Shown here: in pieces, positions 1 through 10,743 of the stretch | Position numbering within the stretch: position 1 is the stretch's first letter | Layout of the letters: each line of letters opens with the position of its first letter | Source of the DNA: Entophlyctis helioformis | Taxonomy: Eukaryota > Chytridiomycota > Chytridiomycetes > Chytridiales > Chytriomycetaceae | Reading direction: 5' to 3' | Assembly: GCA_025526915.1 (NCBI GenBank) | Contig: JAHLKH010000099.1 | Span: 32,143 to 96,142 of the forward strand | Length of the DNA stretch: 64,000 nucleotides | Program-made: the position numbers and the translations under genes | The notes under the pieces: generated by a model | What the model saw: the letters and a program-made list of their open reading frames with translations, nothing else | Database searches by the model: none | What the model was told of the DNA's origin: nothing

Positions 1-2776
1 ATGACATCCTCCTCTCTTGGACACATACCGCCTGCGACTGTCACCTCAAGCCCGGCCCGTCTACCGCGTTTCGTGTGCTGGACGAGAACCAGCCGCCCAC
101 AAACACAACCATCGTTCTTGGCTACAACGACGCAAAGTATAGCTTTGACACACAGGTGTCGCCTCTTGGGAGCGCCACGTACCGCATCGCGGTCTACAGC
201 CTGCGGGTATGGCTTCAGTATCTCGCCAACACAACCGACCTGCTGCCTGGCGCAACCGTCCAGCTTGTCGCCAATCCATTCAAAGGTCCGGTGAATTCAT
301 GAGCTGCACGTCGTTCATGCATGCTCTGGATGATTGCCTCTTGAGCTCGAACCAGTAGACTGACGCGTGTGATACTGACGCGTGTCATTCGGATATGGCG
401 TCGCGTGGTGATGAACACCGCGTTCGCGTGTTCCTTTCATGCAGACACCATTGCAGACGCCATCGTCACGACGCTTCAGCTGCTGGACAGAGGAGCCATT
501 GGCATTGTCGGCTCAGGTTTCAGCAGTGCGACCAAGCTGGTGAGTGTCTGGCTCCAGTGAATTGTGATTGCCGTGTCTGCATGTGTCCATGCTCAACAAG
601 TGCTGTCCATCCGTGGCAGACCACCTTGTTGACGGAGGCAAAGCGTGTGCCCCAGTGCGACGGTGCCTCGACCAACCCAGACTTGTCCGATAAGACAAAG
701 TACCCGTACTTCTTCCGCACAATCCCCAGCGACAACCTCCAAACAGTAGCCATTCGAGACTTTGTGCTGAGTATGGGTTGGCGTCGTGTTGCCATCATCA
801 GCCAGACCGACGCATACGGCACCGGCATCCTCAAGGCATTCCAGGACGCAGTGGCTGCATCGCCTCTCACGATCATATCGGTGCAGACTACCGTGTCGCA
901 GTTGGGCACCATCCCAGACGGATCGTACAATGCGTCCAGCTGGGAAGCCTACCTGGACAACATCCGTGACTCCAACGTGTTTGTTGTTCTCGTGTTTGCC
1001 ATTGCGCAGCAAGTCGAGGGTCTTTTCGAAGCCGCCGCGAAGCGTGGCATGATGTCGTCCAAGTATGTCTGGATCGGATCAGACGGCATGCAGTCCATTC
1101 GGTTCAGCAGCCGCGTGCCAGGATTCATGGTTACACTTCCATTTGATGGGAATGGCCCAGCCTATGATGCATTTACATCAATAGCAAAGGAGCGTCTGCG
1201 CGAGATCAGCATGACAATCGGCATCACTTCGTTTACCAGCAATTTTGCAGCATGCATGGAGCTGCTCCTTCGAGGCTTTGATCGGTTCTTGAGGACAACT
1301 CCTGGCACGAGTATCACGGATCTGGCTGCTGGTCGTCTCAACGGACTGTTCCCGAATCCAGCAATCCTGTTCAACTTTCCTGACGTGTTCACACCGACTG
1401 GCAAGGTCAATCTGGATCCATTGACGGGCGATCCCACCTCATCATACAACATCTTCAGCATCCAGGGCGACCAGAAGCAGTTTGTGCCAGTTGCCCAGTG
1501 GGATGCACAGACGCGCCAAGTGACCATCACTCGCACCATCCTGTACGGCACTGACGGTATGCTTGCCGCCATGGATTGTTGTTTGCAATGGCGTGTGTCG
1601 AGTAGCGCTTTGTGGCATGCACTCACAGACATGATGGAACGACGATCCAGAGTCGACTGTCACGCCAGCAGACGACATTGTGGTGGCCGACTACACGGCC
1701 ATCGTCCGTCTCCGCGGCGGTCTTGGTGCATCGGCCATCGCACTCAACCTGATCGCCATGCTGCTGATCACTGCCACGGCCGCCTTCTTTGCAGTGCATC
1801 GACACAACCCCATCATCCGCAAATCGTCCATTCCAAACATGCACATGATGCTTGTTGGTCTGCTGCTGCCATGCTTTGACGTGTTCACGATGGTTGGGGT
1901 AAGCGATGCTTGTCAAGCCTTTGTCGCCTGTCTGTCGCCTGTCCGTCGTGTATCCGTGCTGATGCTCTGACCCACATCATCCACCGATCCATCCACCGAC
2001 CCATCCACCGGTCCATCTGCTGCCAGACACCAACAGCCATGCATTGCATCGCAGACATCTGGCTGATCGGGCTCGGCTTCGTGGTTGTGCTGAGTGCGCT
2101 GGCAACCAAGCTGCTCCGCCTGTACCGCGTCTTCAACGGCATCCAGATCACAGCCAGCCTCAGAAAGGGACTGTCCAACATAGACCTGCTTGAGCAGACG
2201 ACCCTCTCGATCCTGGTTGCCGTCGCCATCCTGCTCGTGTGGACACTGGTCGATCCGCCCAAGCCAACGCTCATGCGCGTCAGCTCGCTGTCATACTACT
2301 ACACGTGCTCATCGACAAGCACGGCGTTTCAGATGGCCATGAACGGCGGACTGACGGCATGGATCGCACTGCTGCTTCTGATGTGCACGATGCTCGCCTT
2401 TGCCACGCAGCATGTGCGTGCCGACTTCAACGAAGCCAAGATGGTCGGCCTGTGCGTGTACAGCCAAGTCGTCATTGGCATCGTCGTCATCCCGCTGCTG
2501 AGCACCAGTGCAGGCACGCTGAGTGTCGGCGCGCTGTTCACGATCAAGCAGACGGCGATCCTGGTTGTCGTGTTCACCACGCTCGCAGCCGTGCATGGAT
2601 CCAAGATCAACGCCGTGCTCGAGGCAGACAACAAGAGCAGGTCGCTGGTTCCCTGCCACGGTCACGGCCGCGGCCGCAGCCGCTTCCGTCTGCAGAGACA
2701 ACGGACATTCTGCCAGTCAGACGCGCATATCCATCCAGGCATCCAACGATGGCCAACTCGCACGCTCACCGAGTGA
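1..2776 (+). CDS. Class C (GABA-B-like) G-protein-coupled receptor, copy A, 5' partial and 3' frameshifted
   Basis: Five exons are visible: 1-285 (frame starts at base 3; the 5' end lies outside the window), 445-539, 620-1556, 1651-1898 and 2027-2776. All junctions are GT-AG and keep phase. Exons 1-3 encode an extracellular periplasmic-binding/ANF-receptor ligand domain (IGIVGSG..SSATKL, then a long Venus-flytrap lobe). Exons 4-5 encode the seven-helix 7tm_3 domain, with the family-typical third helix around WLIGLGFVVVLSALATK. It should sense a small ligand at the cell surface and signal through G proteins; the ligand is unknown. Compared with the inverted copy at 57252-60838, one base is missing near 2654, so the frame runs out at 2776 and the cytoplasmic tail is lost. 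Either a sequence error or a true truncation is possible. Confidence 0.9.
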
Positions 2777-3502
2777 CAGACAAGGACGACTCTGACGACC
2801 TGTCGGACACGGACGAGTCCAGCTCAGAGTCGCAAGCGTGTGGATCCGATCCCATCTGCCAACGGTCGCCCACCAGCTCGCTGACACACAAGTCCAAGAG
2901 GCCCGTGCTCGTGGCGTTCAAGGCACCAGGCATGGCAAGTGCATGGACGACGGCGCAGCTGATCCTCATTCCCGGCCTGGACATTGTGCTGCTCAAGCGG
3001 ACAAGACTGCACGTGTCCAAGACGGGCGACGAGCGGGCATCACGCCGATGTGCGCAGGTCTTCTTCTCGGGGCCGCAGCTGTTTCTGCGAGACATCAGGC
3101 AGCTGCGCATGGCTGCAGACGGCAGGGACGAACGCGTCGTGAATGTGTTTGCTCGCGACCAGCTTGTGCTGTCGGTCAAGTTTGACGATGTGGCTGGCGC
3201 TGTCGACTTTCGGTCGCTTTGCGAGCTGACGCCGGTGGAGAAGAACAGTGGCACAGCACGGGCATCCATGGTGGGCCGGTGGGACACGGATCGACGATGC
3301 AGCCGGTTGTGGGACGAGCAGCCAGACCGGCCAGCACGTTGGCGTGTATCGGCCAGTGCATCCACACCAAGCAACACGCGGCTGGGGCTCGAGGCTATTG
3401 CTGGATCGAGCGGGACGCTGAGCGGTGTCCGGCATGCAGGCGATCGTCGGATCCGCCGGGGATCCGTCGCAGCAGCGTCATCAGCTCAGCCATCACAGAT
3501 AG
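2654..3502 (+). pseudogene. Out-of-frame cytoplasmic tail of GPCR copy A
   Basis: After the missing base near 2654 the homologous tail continues in another frame, with an acidic serine-rich linker (DKDDSDDLSDTDESSSES) and then a roughly 110-residue segment with alternating beta-strand-like patterns (LILIPGLDIVLLKRTRL, VVNVFARDQLVLSVKF) that looks PH/GRAM-like. The PH-like reading is inference. The last part (about 3260-3502) carries further small indels against the other copy. The shared sequence ends at a TAG at 3500-3502, probably the ancestral stop; the frame that reads on to 3549 runs through the poly(A) signal and is less likely. Confidence 0.6.
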
Positions 3503-3507
3503 TGTGC

Positions 3508-3513
3508 AATAAA
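3508..3513 (+). promoter_or_regulatory. Poly(A) signal of GPCR copy A
   Basis: A canonical AATAAA lies six bases after the probable ancestral stop codon. Copy B lacks this segment, because its similarity ends at the stop. Confidence 0.5.
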
Positions 3514-3662
3514 AACACAGCAGCATCCTCTCTTTACAATGACATGTAGTTCATTTCAGCATGTTCGGTACAACGGTTGTGGATGAGAATGAGAGAGAAG
3601 GAGAAAGAAAGCGACATTGACCGCAGAGACATGGTCTAAAAAAAGGATGGCTTGGCGATCAT

Positions 3663-5367
3663 TTAAAAGAAGAGCATGCCGAAAGCGGCGACAATGGCAG
3701 CGCCGACGCCCGACATGGCCATGGTTGAAACGCGCGATGCGGCGTTGGTAGGGGGGTTGTTGACGGCAGCATTACCAGGAGCAGGCACAGGGGCAGTCAG
3801 GGCGGAGCCGCCGTTGCCGGCCTTGTCGGCATAGATGGCCGAGATGGCGTTGAACAGCTCGACACTGGCAAGCTGGTAGTGGAAGTTTGTGGACACGACA
3901 GGCGAGCCCGGCAGCCAGTTGGCGTTGCAGTGCATAGTGTCGTCGCAGGTGGCGAGCATGGCGTTGAACGAGGTGGTCATGTAGGTGCGGATCAGCGACT
4001 TTTGTCTGGCGTCGGGGGTGATCATGTACAGGTACATGATGCCGCGGATCATGGTGCCCTTGGCAGGCGACTGGTTGGCCGCCGGGGCCGAGGAGACGAT
4101 GCCGTTGGTGGTGCACGGGCCGTTGCCACCCTCGCAAAGGTCGGTGATGATCTGCTGACGCGAGAAGACCTGGAAGCCAGTGTTGAGAACGACGCCAGCG
4201 TCGGCAATGTACTTGGGGTCGTTGGTGGCCTTGTAGAGCCAGGCGAGAGCGCCAACAAGCATGCCCGAGTTGTACGAGTACTCGCGGATGTCGTATCTGC
4301 AGCGGTCGGCGGAGATGCCGTCGAGAACGTTACCGCTGGCGGTCTGGATGCGCGACGTCTTGAACCACTCGGTGATGGTCTGGGCCTTTGTGAGGAGGGT
4401 GCGGTCGCCGCTGAGGATGTACAGACGGGCAGCGAGCATGATGGCCTGGGAGTTTGAGATGGCCGACTTGAAGTCCTTTGTCTTTGGGTTGACACGGTCA
4501 CGCGACCAGAAGATGCCGCCGCCGCAGGAAGTGGTGTCCCACTGCTCGTACATCTCGTCAAAGGTCTTGAGGGCGACCTGGTAGTACGTGAGCTGCGAGC
4601 GGGGCATCTTGGCGTCCTTGCCAAACAGCTCTGCGCCGGTCAGGGCTGCGAGGCGAGGGGAGGGGGATGTGCGTGTTAGGAGGCTGTGTTGAGCAGGGGC
4701 AGGCATGTGCACAAGTGGTGCACAAGTGGTGTGCACAGCGAGCGGGCAGCCACAGCGGCACGTCGCAAGCGTCTTGGCTGTGGTCAGGTGGCGTAATTGC
4801 ACAGCACGCAGAATTGCGCTCGTACGTTCGCTCGTTCAAGCCAGCAAGCCAGCGGGCCAGCGAGACTGCAAGGGACGGCTCGGGACCCGCAGGCAGGCAG
4901 GTAGGCACACAGGCACACACAGGGCCTACAGACCAATAAGCAGACGCTCAGACCAAGAGCAATAGGCACTCACCAGCAAGGCCGTACCAGCCAATGTCGT
5001 CGTTCCAGCGGCCAAGCAGCGTGGCGGCCACGGAGCGCTGGGGACCCAGGAACGAGCCCACGTTGGCGGGGGCGTACGAGGCGTTGGACAGGGCGCCGGC
5101 GGCCACGGCAGCCAGCTCGGTGTTGCGGGTGACCCGCACGGTCTCGAGCAGCGAGCCCCACATGACGCCGCTCTCGTACCACTGTCTGCCGCTGGCATCG
5201 GTCGCCGGGTTGTCGGGAATGGCGCCGCTGAAGTTGGGGCGGTAGTAGGCGGCGAGCGAGCGGGACGCCCGGCCGACGGCCTCGTCGACGGCCTTTGGGT
5301 TGGTGAGGTCGACGGACACGGCGGCGGCTGCAGACGAGGCGAGCACGAGTGCACCAAGGAAGAGCAT
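3663..5367 (-). CDS. GPI-anchored GH76 alpha-1,6-mannanase (Dcw1/Dfg5 family)
   Basis: Two exons, 5367-4974 and 4645-3663, joined by a GT-AG intron, give 458 residues. The protein starts with a signal peptide (MLFLGALVLASSAAAA) and ends with a hydrophobic tail after a small-residue region (GVGAAIVAAFGMLFF), the layout of a GPI-anchored wall protein. The body is glycoside hydrolase family 76: the WNDDIGWYG segment carries the Asp-Asp pair expected at the active site, followed by CGGGIFWS and the SNSQAIMLAARLY helix. Fungal members are thought to link GPI-mannoproteins to wall glucan by acting on the alpha-1,6-mannose backbone. The length matches yeast Dcw1/Dfg5 (about 450). No frame problem is seen. 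Confidence 0.93.
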
Positions 5368-5370
5368 GCT

Positions 5371-5388
5371 GTGTGTGTGTGTGTGTGT
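5371..5388. repeat. (GT)9 microsatellite
   Basis: Nine GT units sit three bases upstream of the GH76 start codon, in its presumed 5' untranslated region. Confidence 0.9.
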
Positions 5389-5610
5389 ACGGAGTGTAGG
5401 TGTACGGTGTGTTGGCTGTTTCAGGTCAAGTCGACGCAGCCGTTTCCATTTTTATCCAACGAGGGCCTGCGAGCCAAGCCTGTGCGCACGCTCGCCAAGC
5501 AGCCCGTGACTCACGGTGGCGCTCTGTTCCGCATCACCGCTGGCACACGCCGTCATCGTCCAAGCTGAGAAAAGTCCGCACGCGCCGACTCGGGTATCGG
5601 ACGGTGGCGT

Positions 5611-5658
5611 GCAGCCCGTCTGGCAGCCCGTCTGGCAGCCCGTCTGGCAGCCTGTCTT
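5611..5658. repeat. Tandem 12-bp repeat, about four copies
   Basis: The unit GCAGCCCGTCTG is repeated head to tail with slight change in the last copy. No gene is recognised in 5389-5706. Confidence 0.8.
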
Positions 5659-5706
5659 GCAGGTGGCGGCTTGCTGGCCACTGCGCCTTTCCTGCTTGCG
5701 GCAGTC

Positions 5707-6333
5707 TCAACTGGCACCTCTTTGCGTCCTGTCGGCACTCTTCTGCGTGCTGCAGAGACAACCGCGCCACGGCAGACATGGACGCCTTGGTTGAATGCTC
5801 CTTTGTGCTCTGCGCAGTATTGTGATGAGCCGTGTCGCTATCGGGCTGACAGGATGCTCCTTGGAGCATAGGTTGCCAGCCAGCGCCATGGCAGCCGTTC
5901 GAGCAGTCGCCCCAGATCTCGCGAATGCGTCGCGCTTCCAGCGGCACTCCACATTGCGCAAGCCAAGTTGGTAGACGCTGTCCTTGAACGAGACAGTGAT
6001 CTCGGTTGCCTTGCAGTGCGTCACAGAGTCAGTATTGCTGCGATCTTGGAGGCATGAGGCCATGCCAAGAGGCTTGCCAATGTCTTTGAGAGGCACCACC
6101 CATGCTGCATGGCTGCCAAGGCTCCCTTTGACAGAGTGACCATTGCCGCCATTCTCCAGTCGCCGTGGGTCAAAGCCCTTGATGATCGTGCTGATGTGAG
6201 ACACTTGGCCGCATTGGATGCACTTCTGAGGGCCGTCTGCGATCTCAATGAATGACAGCAGCTCGATTGTTGTTCACCAGTTGCATTCCTTGGATATCAT
6301 TGTCATCACCATGGAAGCCCAGTCATGGCCCAG
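5707..6333 (-). pseudogene. Degraded coding remnant, unidentified
   Basis: Reading leftward from about 6333, one frame gives protein-like sequence (LGHDWASMVMTMISKECNW, a TGA stop, then IELLSFIEIADGPQKCIQCG and on to about 5800), with one nonsense codon near 6273 and no start codon in a plausible place. A CxxC pair (KCIQCGQ) and balanced residue composition set it apart from the surrounding repetitive ORFs. I do not recognise the family. It may be a decayed gene, or an exon of a gene whose other parts I cannot see. Confidence 0.3.
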
Positions 6334-6493
6334 AGGCATCCATGCTGGGAAAGAATCCTTTGGGCCTGCTCTGCTGGGAGCCGCTACTGTATCTGTGCAC
6401 TGCGTCGACTTGTGGTGGCGGCAAGTCGAGCCGACCCAAAAGTTCCCGAGTCAAATTTCCCTCTTCTCGATCAACAACTCCCGAGCAGCAAGG

Positions 6494-7722
6494 ATGGACG
6501 GACCTGCAGGCGGCCGTTTCCGTGCTCGCCCCTTTGCAACAGGGACAGAGACCACCATCGCAAGCGGCCACAGCAGCATCGAATCGAGCCACATGGTTGA
6601 TTCGGTGATGGTCTCCGACCCGCTCGACCTGTACTTTGGCGCATCGTCTGTTGTCTTTTCGGCATCGGCATCGGCATCGGCGGCGGCGGCGGCGGCGTCG
6701 CCTGCGATGCAGACAGCCGATCCACACAACGGAAAGTCTGCAACGAGCAGCAGCAGCGCCAAGAGCAAGTCGATGCTGGCGTTCAAGTCGTCGGTGCTGT
6801 CGATTGGCCCCAAGTTTGCGTCGCTGTCCCGGGCAGGCTCGCTGCGACGAAAGCAGCTCCGCCTGCAGAACGAGCAGGATCGCCAGCACCAGCCTCTGCA
6901 GACGGATGCTCCACACGATAGCCTCTCCACTGCCAGCACCGCGCCACGCTCTCACCAGGAGGCTGCATTGCATCACCAAGCCAACCAGCTCGGCCTTGAC
7001 CCGTCTCTTGGCCTCATTGATGCGCTGTCCATCGACTATCTCAACCGCGATCTCCCTCCCATTCCACAAAGCAAAGCGTCGATGCAGGACATGCGGTCTG
7101 TGGTCGAGAGCCTGCACCTGCAGCCACTTGACACATCTGTGTCGGCCGCTGCACTCGACAGTGCAAGCGATCGGCTTGGTAAGGAAAATGCGCGACGACA
7201 GACAAGCGTGGCACGGCAGCAACAGCAGCACAGCAGCAGCAGCAGCAGCAGCAGTCCATTGATGCCCTGCGTGCCTCGCTGGGCCGCATTTCGTATGCAC
7301 ATGATGTTTACTCGATCCTCGACTCTGAGTCGCTTTTCTCGGATCTCCAGTCCATGATGGGATCACAGCCTCAGTCGCAGCCTCAGTCGCAGTCACAGCC
7401 AGAGACTGGCGTTGATGGATCCAAAGAAGGCGGCGAACTGTCGCACGAGTCCATGCTCTTTGCCCATCACAACAGCTTCATGGTTGTGCACGACAAGCAG
7501 CAGGACAGCGTCGCAGAGTCTGCCACGCGGCCTCCATCGGCACTTTCTCGTGGCCTGCGACTGCGCCTTTCTGACACGACGCCGTCCCCCGCGTCTGGAT
7601 CGTCCGGAACGTCCGTTTCATCAATGGCATCGCCAGTGACACCAGTGACACCCACATCGTCTTCGCCAATAGACTATGCCGATGCGGTGGCGCGGGACTC
7701 TGTCTGCACTGTCTCGGCGTGA
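6494..7722 (+). CDS. Low-complexity Ser/Ala/Gln-rich protein of unknown function
   Basis: The likely start is ATG 6494 (MDGPAGGRFRARP). The first frame runs to about 7178. A GTAAGG donor at 7179 and a CAG acceptor at 7219 (or slightly later CAGs) restore the next frame, which continues SIDALRASLGRISYAHDVYS to a TGA ending at 7722. The alternative is a one-base indel in the CAG tract at 7220-7253. The protein is rich in Ser, Ala and Gln, with short ordered patches (LGLIDALSIDYLNRDLPPIP; the ISYAHDVYSILDSESLFSDL segment). No known domain is recognised. The 3' end is uncertain: coding-like stretches in other frames continue to a stop at 8277 that overlaps an AATAAA. Confidence 0.5.
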
Positions 7723-8520
7723 GCGGCGCAGCTGCATCGTCCGAATGCATCCAGCGGCCCAAACGCTCTGCAAGACGACAGCCGTCACTGCCCGCGCCGT
7801 CCAGACCGAATGCGCCGCCAGAGCCACTCGATCTGACCAGCAGCAAGGCCAGACAATGGAGCGATCCGCACCACCAAGCATCAGAGATCTGCACATGCAG
7901 ATGCTGGATCTCCAAGGAATATTGGCTTGCCTTCTGGCGTCGTGTCCTTGCCTCGGCCAGCTGGATCAAGTCGTTCAGCAGCAAGGTTGGCTGCAGCCGG
8001 CCCTGCTCGCGCCAGTGCACCGCCAGAGCCACGGCCGAACACGCCATCTTCGTCACCGCACAGCCTGTCCGTATCCCATCCAGCAGACCTCGGCCATGGC
8101 AAACCTCGCCATCTCGGCGCCAGAAGAGAGCAGCACGGCATGGATCGACAGCGGCGACGCAATGGAACACGCGCTGACACTGCGGCGGCTCAAAAGACAG
8201 GGGATCGTGGCCATGCGCCACCGTCTCGCAACGGTGACGAACCACCGCCAGTGCCGGCTGTCCCAGCCTTGGAATAAACATGGTTCGCGCGCGTTGCCAT
8301 CCATCGTCCTCTTCACACGTGATTCTGCCCGCACTTGCCAAGCTTCTGAGCATGTCGTCGCCAACGCCGCAGTCCCAGTCGCCAACGCCGCCCGTGCTGC
8401 CATCGCGCAGGCCACGCCAACCATGGCCATTGTCCCCAACGGAAACGCGACACCTCGTCCGTTTCAACTGTCCAGTCGAACGTGCAGCGTTATTTGTTTG
8501 CCTTTGTTGCTCTCAACACA
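7723..8520 (+). other. Ambiguous stretch, possible extra 3' exons of the preceding gene
   Basis: No single clean ORF is convincing. Three plus-strand frames each give short protein-like pieces (for example PSLPAPSRPNAPPEPLDLTS near 7780 and APEESSTAWIDSGDAMEHAL near 8120). A stop at 8275-8277 lies within the hexamer AATAAA, a plausible gene end. The remaining part, 8278-8520, should hold the promoter of the next gene. Confidence 0.25.
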
Positions 8521-10398
8521 ATGACATCCAAGGGAGGGGCATGGGGTGAAGCATCCAACGGAAACGGATACGACAACCGCAACGGCTACGACGACGTCGA
8601 CAACTACAACGAGTACGACTACTCGTTCCAGCAAGCCCGCATGCAGCAGCCGCCCGCCGACTACTCGGACCCGTTTGCCGAGCCGACGGCGCTGAGCCAG
8701 AACCAGTACGGCCAGCAGCAGCAGCTGAAACAGGTGCCACCGGCCGCCGCATACGTGCCTGCACCCACCATGGCCGAGGCGGTCACTCTCCCTCGCCAGC
8801 CTGCTCTCAAGGGCATGTCGGCTTTGCCCATGCACATGTCGTCGTCCAACGGCCCTCCGCGCACTCCGACCAGCGCTACGCCCTTGGCCCCCAATGGGTC
8901 AAATGCAGGCTTCGACCGTGGTGGCACCGTTAACCCCGCCGCGGATTTTTACAACAACAACGGTGGCGCTTATGGCGATGCCAACGACGGCTACTACGCC
9001 TCGTCCTCGCCTGTCCTCAACCAGCCCGAGTACTCAAAGCCGACCAACAGAGCCCACGATGCGTTCCGTGCCAAGCAGGACTTTTACAACAACGACGAGC
9101 GTCTTGCCGTTGACACGACGCCGTCCCAGGGCGGTTTCGTCGACTCGCAGGGCGGCGGCCGTCAGTTCTCGCCTGCCGGCAATGCTGGCACGTACGGCTA
9201 CGGCTACGGCAATGGCAGCACCACCAAGGTTGCGCCTGCAAGTGCTGGAAAGTACGACCACGACGACACCCAGCCGTCCAAGAGCTTCATGGATCTCGAC
9301 GATGCTAAGGACAAGTCCCCGAGACGGTACATGTGCTGCTTCCGCACCAAGCGGGGATTCATCACCTTTTGGTCGGTCATGTCGGTGGTGCTCCTTGCCA
9401 TGGCTGCTATCGGCTTCCTGTTCTTCCCAAGGTACGCCCATCCGCCACCTTTTGCATGCCATTGGGCACGAATGCTGATCCAGTCCTCTTGCGTGGCGAT
9501 TTGCTCGCGGTACACTGCCATTGCACACTGCCATTGCGCCCTGCAGAATCCCCGTGTTCAAGGTCTTGAGCATCGATGTGGTTCGCGACTCGAACCAGAT
9601 CGCCATTGGCGCCAACGGCGGCATTTCGGTCACGCTCAACATGACCATGAATGTGTCCGTGGTCAACAGCAACCGCTACTACATGAAGATCGAGTCCATT
9701 GACCTCGTCGTAAGTGCGACTGCAAAGCGTCCATCTGCATGCATTCACAGAACTGACAAACTGCTTCTGGCGTCTTTCATCTCCACACTTATCCACAGGC
9801 CGAACTCGTGCCCAATGTGACGCAGCTCCGCGGCGTCAAGCTTGGCCCTGGCGGAGCACCTCTTGCTCCCGTCGAAGGCCAGGGCAAACCCCTCGGCTTT
9901 GGCAAGCGTCCGACGCCCATCACTTTCCCAGCCAACCAAAACACGACGTTCCAGATGGACTTTAACCTCAACTACGAAACCGACGTCAACATGGCCAACG
10001 ACATTGCGTTTGGCGAGCTGCTGCAGGGCTGCGGGTTCTTGCGTACTCCTAGACGGCCCATGAGAGTCCTCTACCGCGCCAACGCCGTCGTTGACTTTTT
10101 CAGACGGTTCGGATACACGCCCCACTTTGACGACGAGCTGAGTGTCAACTGCCCAGGCCCCATTGCGCAGGCACTGCTCAAGTTTGATCTGCCGTCGTAT
10201 GGCATAGACGCAGTTCCTCCGGCGCCGCGCTCGGCCGCAGCGACCTCTTCGAACGGCCAGGCAGCGGCCAGGCCCGCCAATGTGGCGCCGGCCACGTCCC
10301 GCTTGGCATCGGCTGCAGCCGCGCCAGTCAGTCGCGTTGCCGTGTCCAAGCAGAGCCCTCTGGACGACTCTGACTTTTGGACGATCCAGTGGCAGTGA
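8521..10398 (+). CDS. Single-pass membrane protein with LEA-2-like domain (paralog 1)
   Basis: Exons 8521-9431, 9547-9709 and 9799-10398 (phase-consistent, GT-AG) give 557 residues. An in-frame ATG at 8482 could add 13 residues. The first 260 residues are disordered and rich in Asn, Tyr, Gly and Gln. A basic/cysteine stretch (RRYMCCFRTKRG) precedes one transmembrane helix (FITFWSVMSVVLLAMAAIGF). The C-terminal part resembles LEA-2/WHy (NDR1/HIN1-like) domains: VFKVLSIDVV, then GGISVTLNMTMNVSVVNSNR, then the ITFPANQNTTFQMDF strand. The N-in topology is inferred from the positive residues before the helix. It is a neighbour and distant paralog of the next gene, with an intron at the same place just after the helix. 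Confidence 0.8.
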
Positions 10399-10743
10399 TC
10401 GGCTGCGAGCGCCACCGGCCCGTGCTTCTTGTCTCTATTCTTCTCTGTACCTACCTTTCTTGAATGACACTTGTGATTCAACCATAGTTGTCCGAACGGT
10501 GCTGGGTCGAGGAGGATCGGATGGCCCTCGTCAGTGAGAATTTTCAGGCAATTCCTCCCAACTAAACTCGGCGTTCAAACCAAAAAAGCAGCACCTGCAC
10601 CACCACCACAACACCACCACCTGCACCAGCAGCCGCAAGTAGAATAGACGGCCGCGAACACCAATCGACGTCGAGTGCACCACCCTAATAAGCATTCCTT
10701 TGTCGTTGGCGAGTCTCCACGAGCAGCCCCCCACCATCGCGAC
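10399..10743. other. Intergenic, 5' region of LEA-2-like paralog 2
   Basis: Contains a CACCAC-rich stretch at about 10596-10630 and no recognisable gene. It must hold the 3' end of paralog 1 and the promoter of paralog 2. Confidence 0.5.

Larger units (their letters stand above)
1..3502. repeat. Left arm of inverted gene duplication
   Basis: This arm matches the reverse complement of 57160-60696. Exons 2, 3 and 4 have identical lengths in both arms (95, 937 and 248 bp), and introns are also nearly identical, so the duplication is recent or is kept alike by gene conversion. Similarity stops right after the TAG at 3500-3502. The left arm probably extends beyond the window start. Confidence 0.9.

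Noticed and set aside
2776..3549. Separate gene for the 436-codon ORF 2239-3549
   Set aside because: It is the displaced tail of GPCR copy A; copy B carries the same sequence fused in frame to the membrane domain.
5371..5388. Regulatory meaning of the (GT)9 next to the GH76 start
   Set aside because: Microsatellites are common here; no evidence beyond position.
7478..8467. 329-codon minus-strand ORF
   Set aside because: Composition is that of an antisense shadow (Arg/Cys/Trp-rich), with no recognisable domain.
10675..10743. Earlier start for LEA-2-like paralog 2
   Set aside because: Possible in frame, but MYGNKRFSTAS at 10744 is the more natural start; not decisive.
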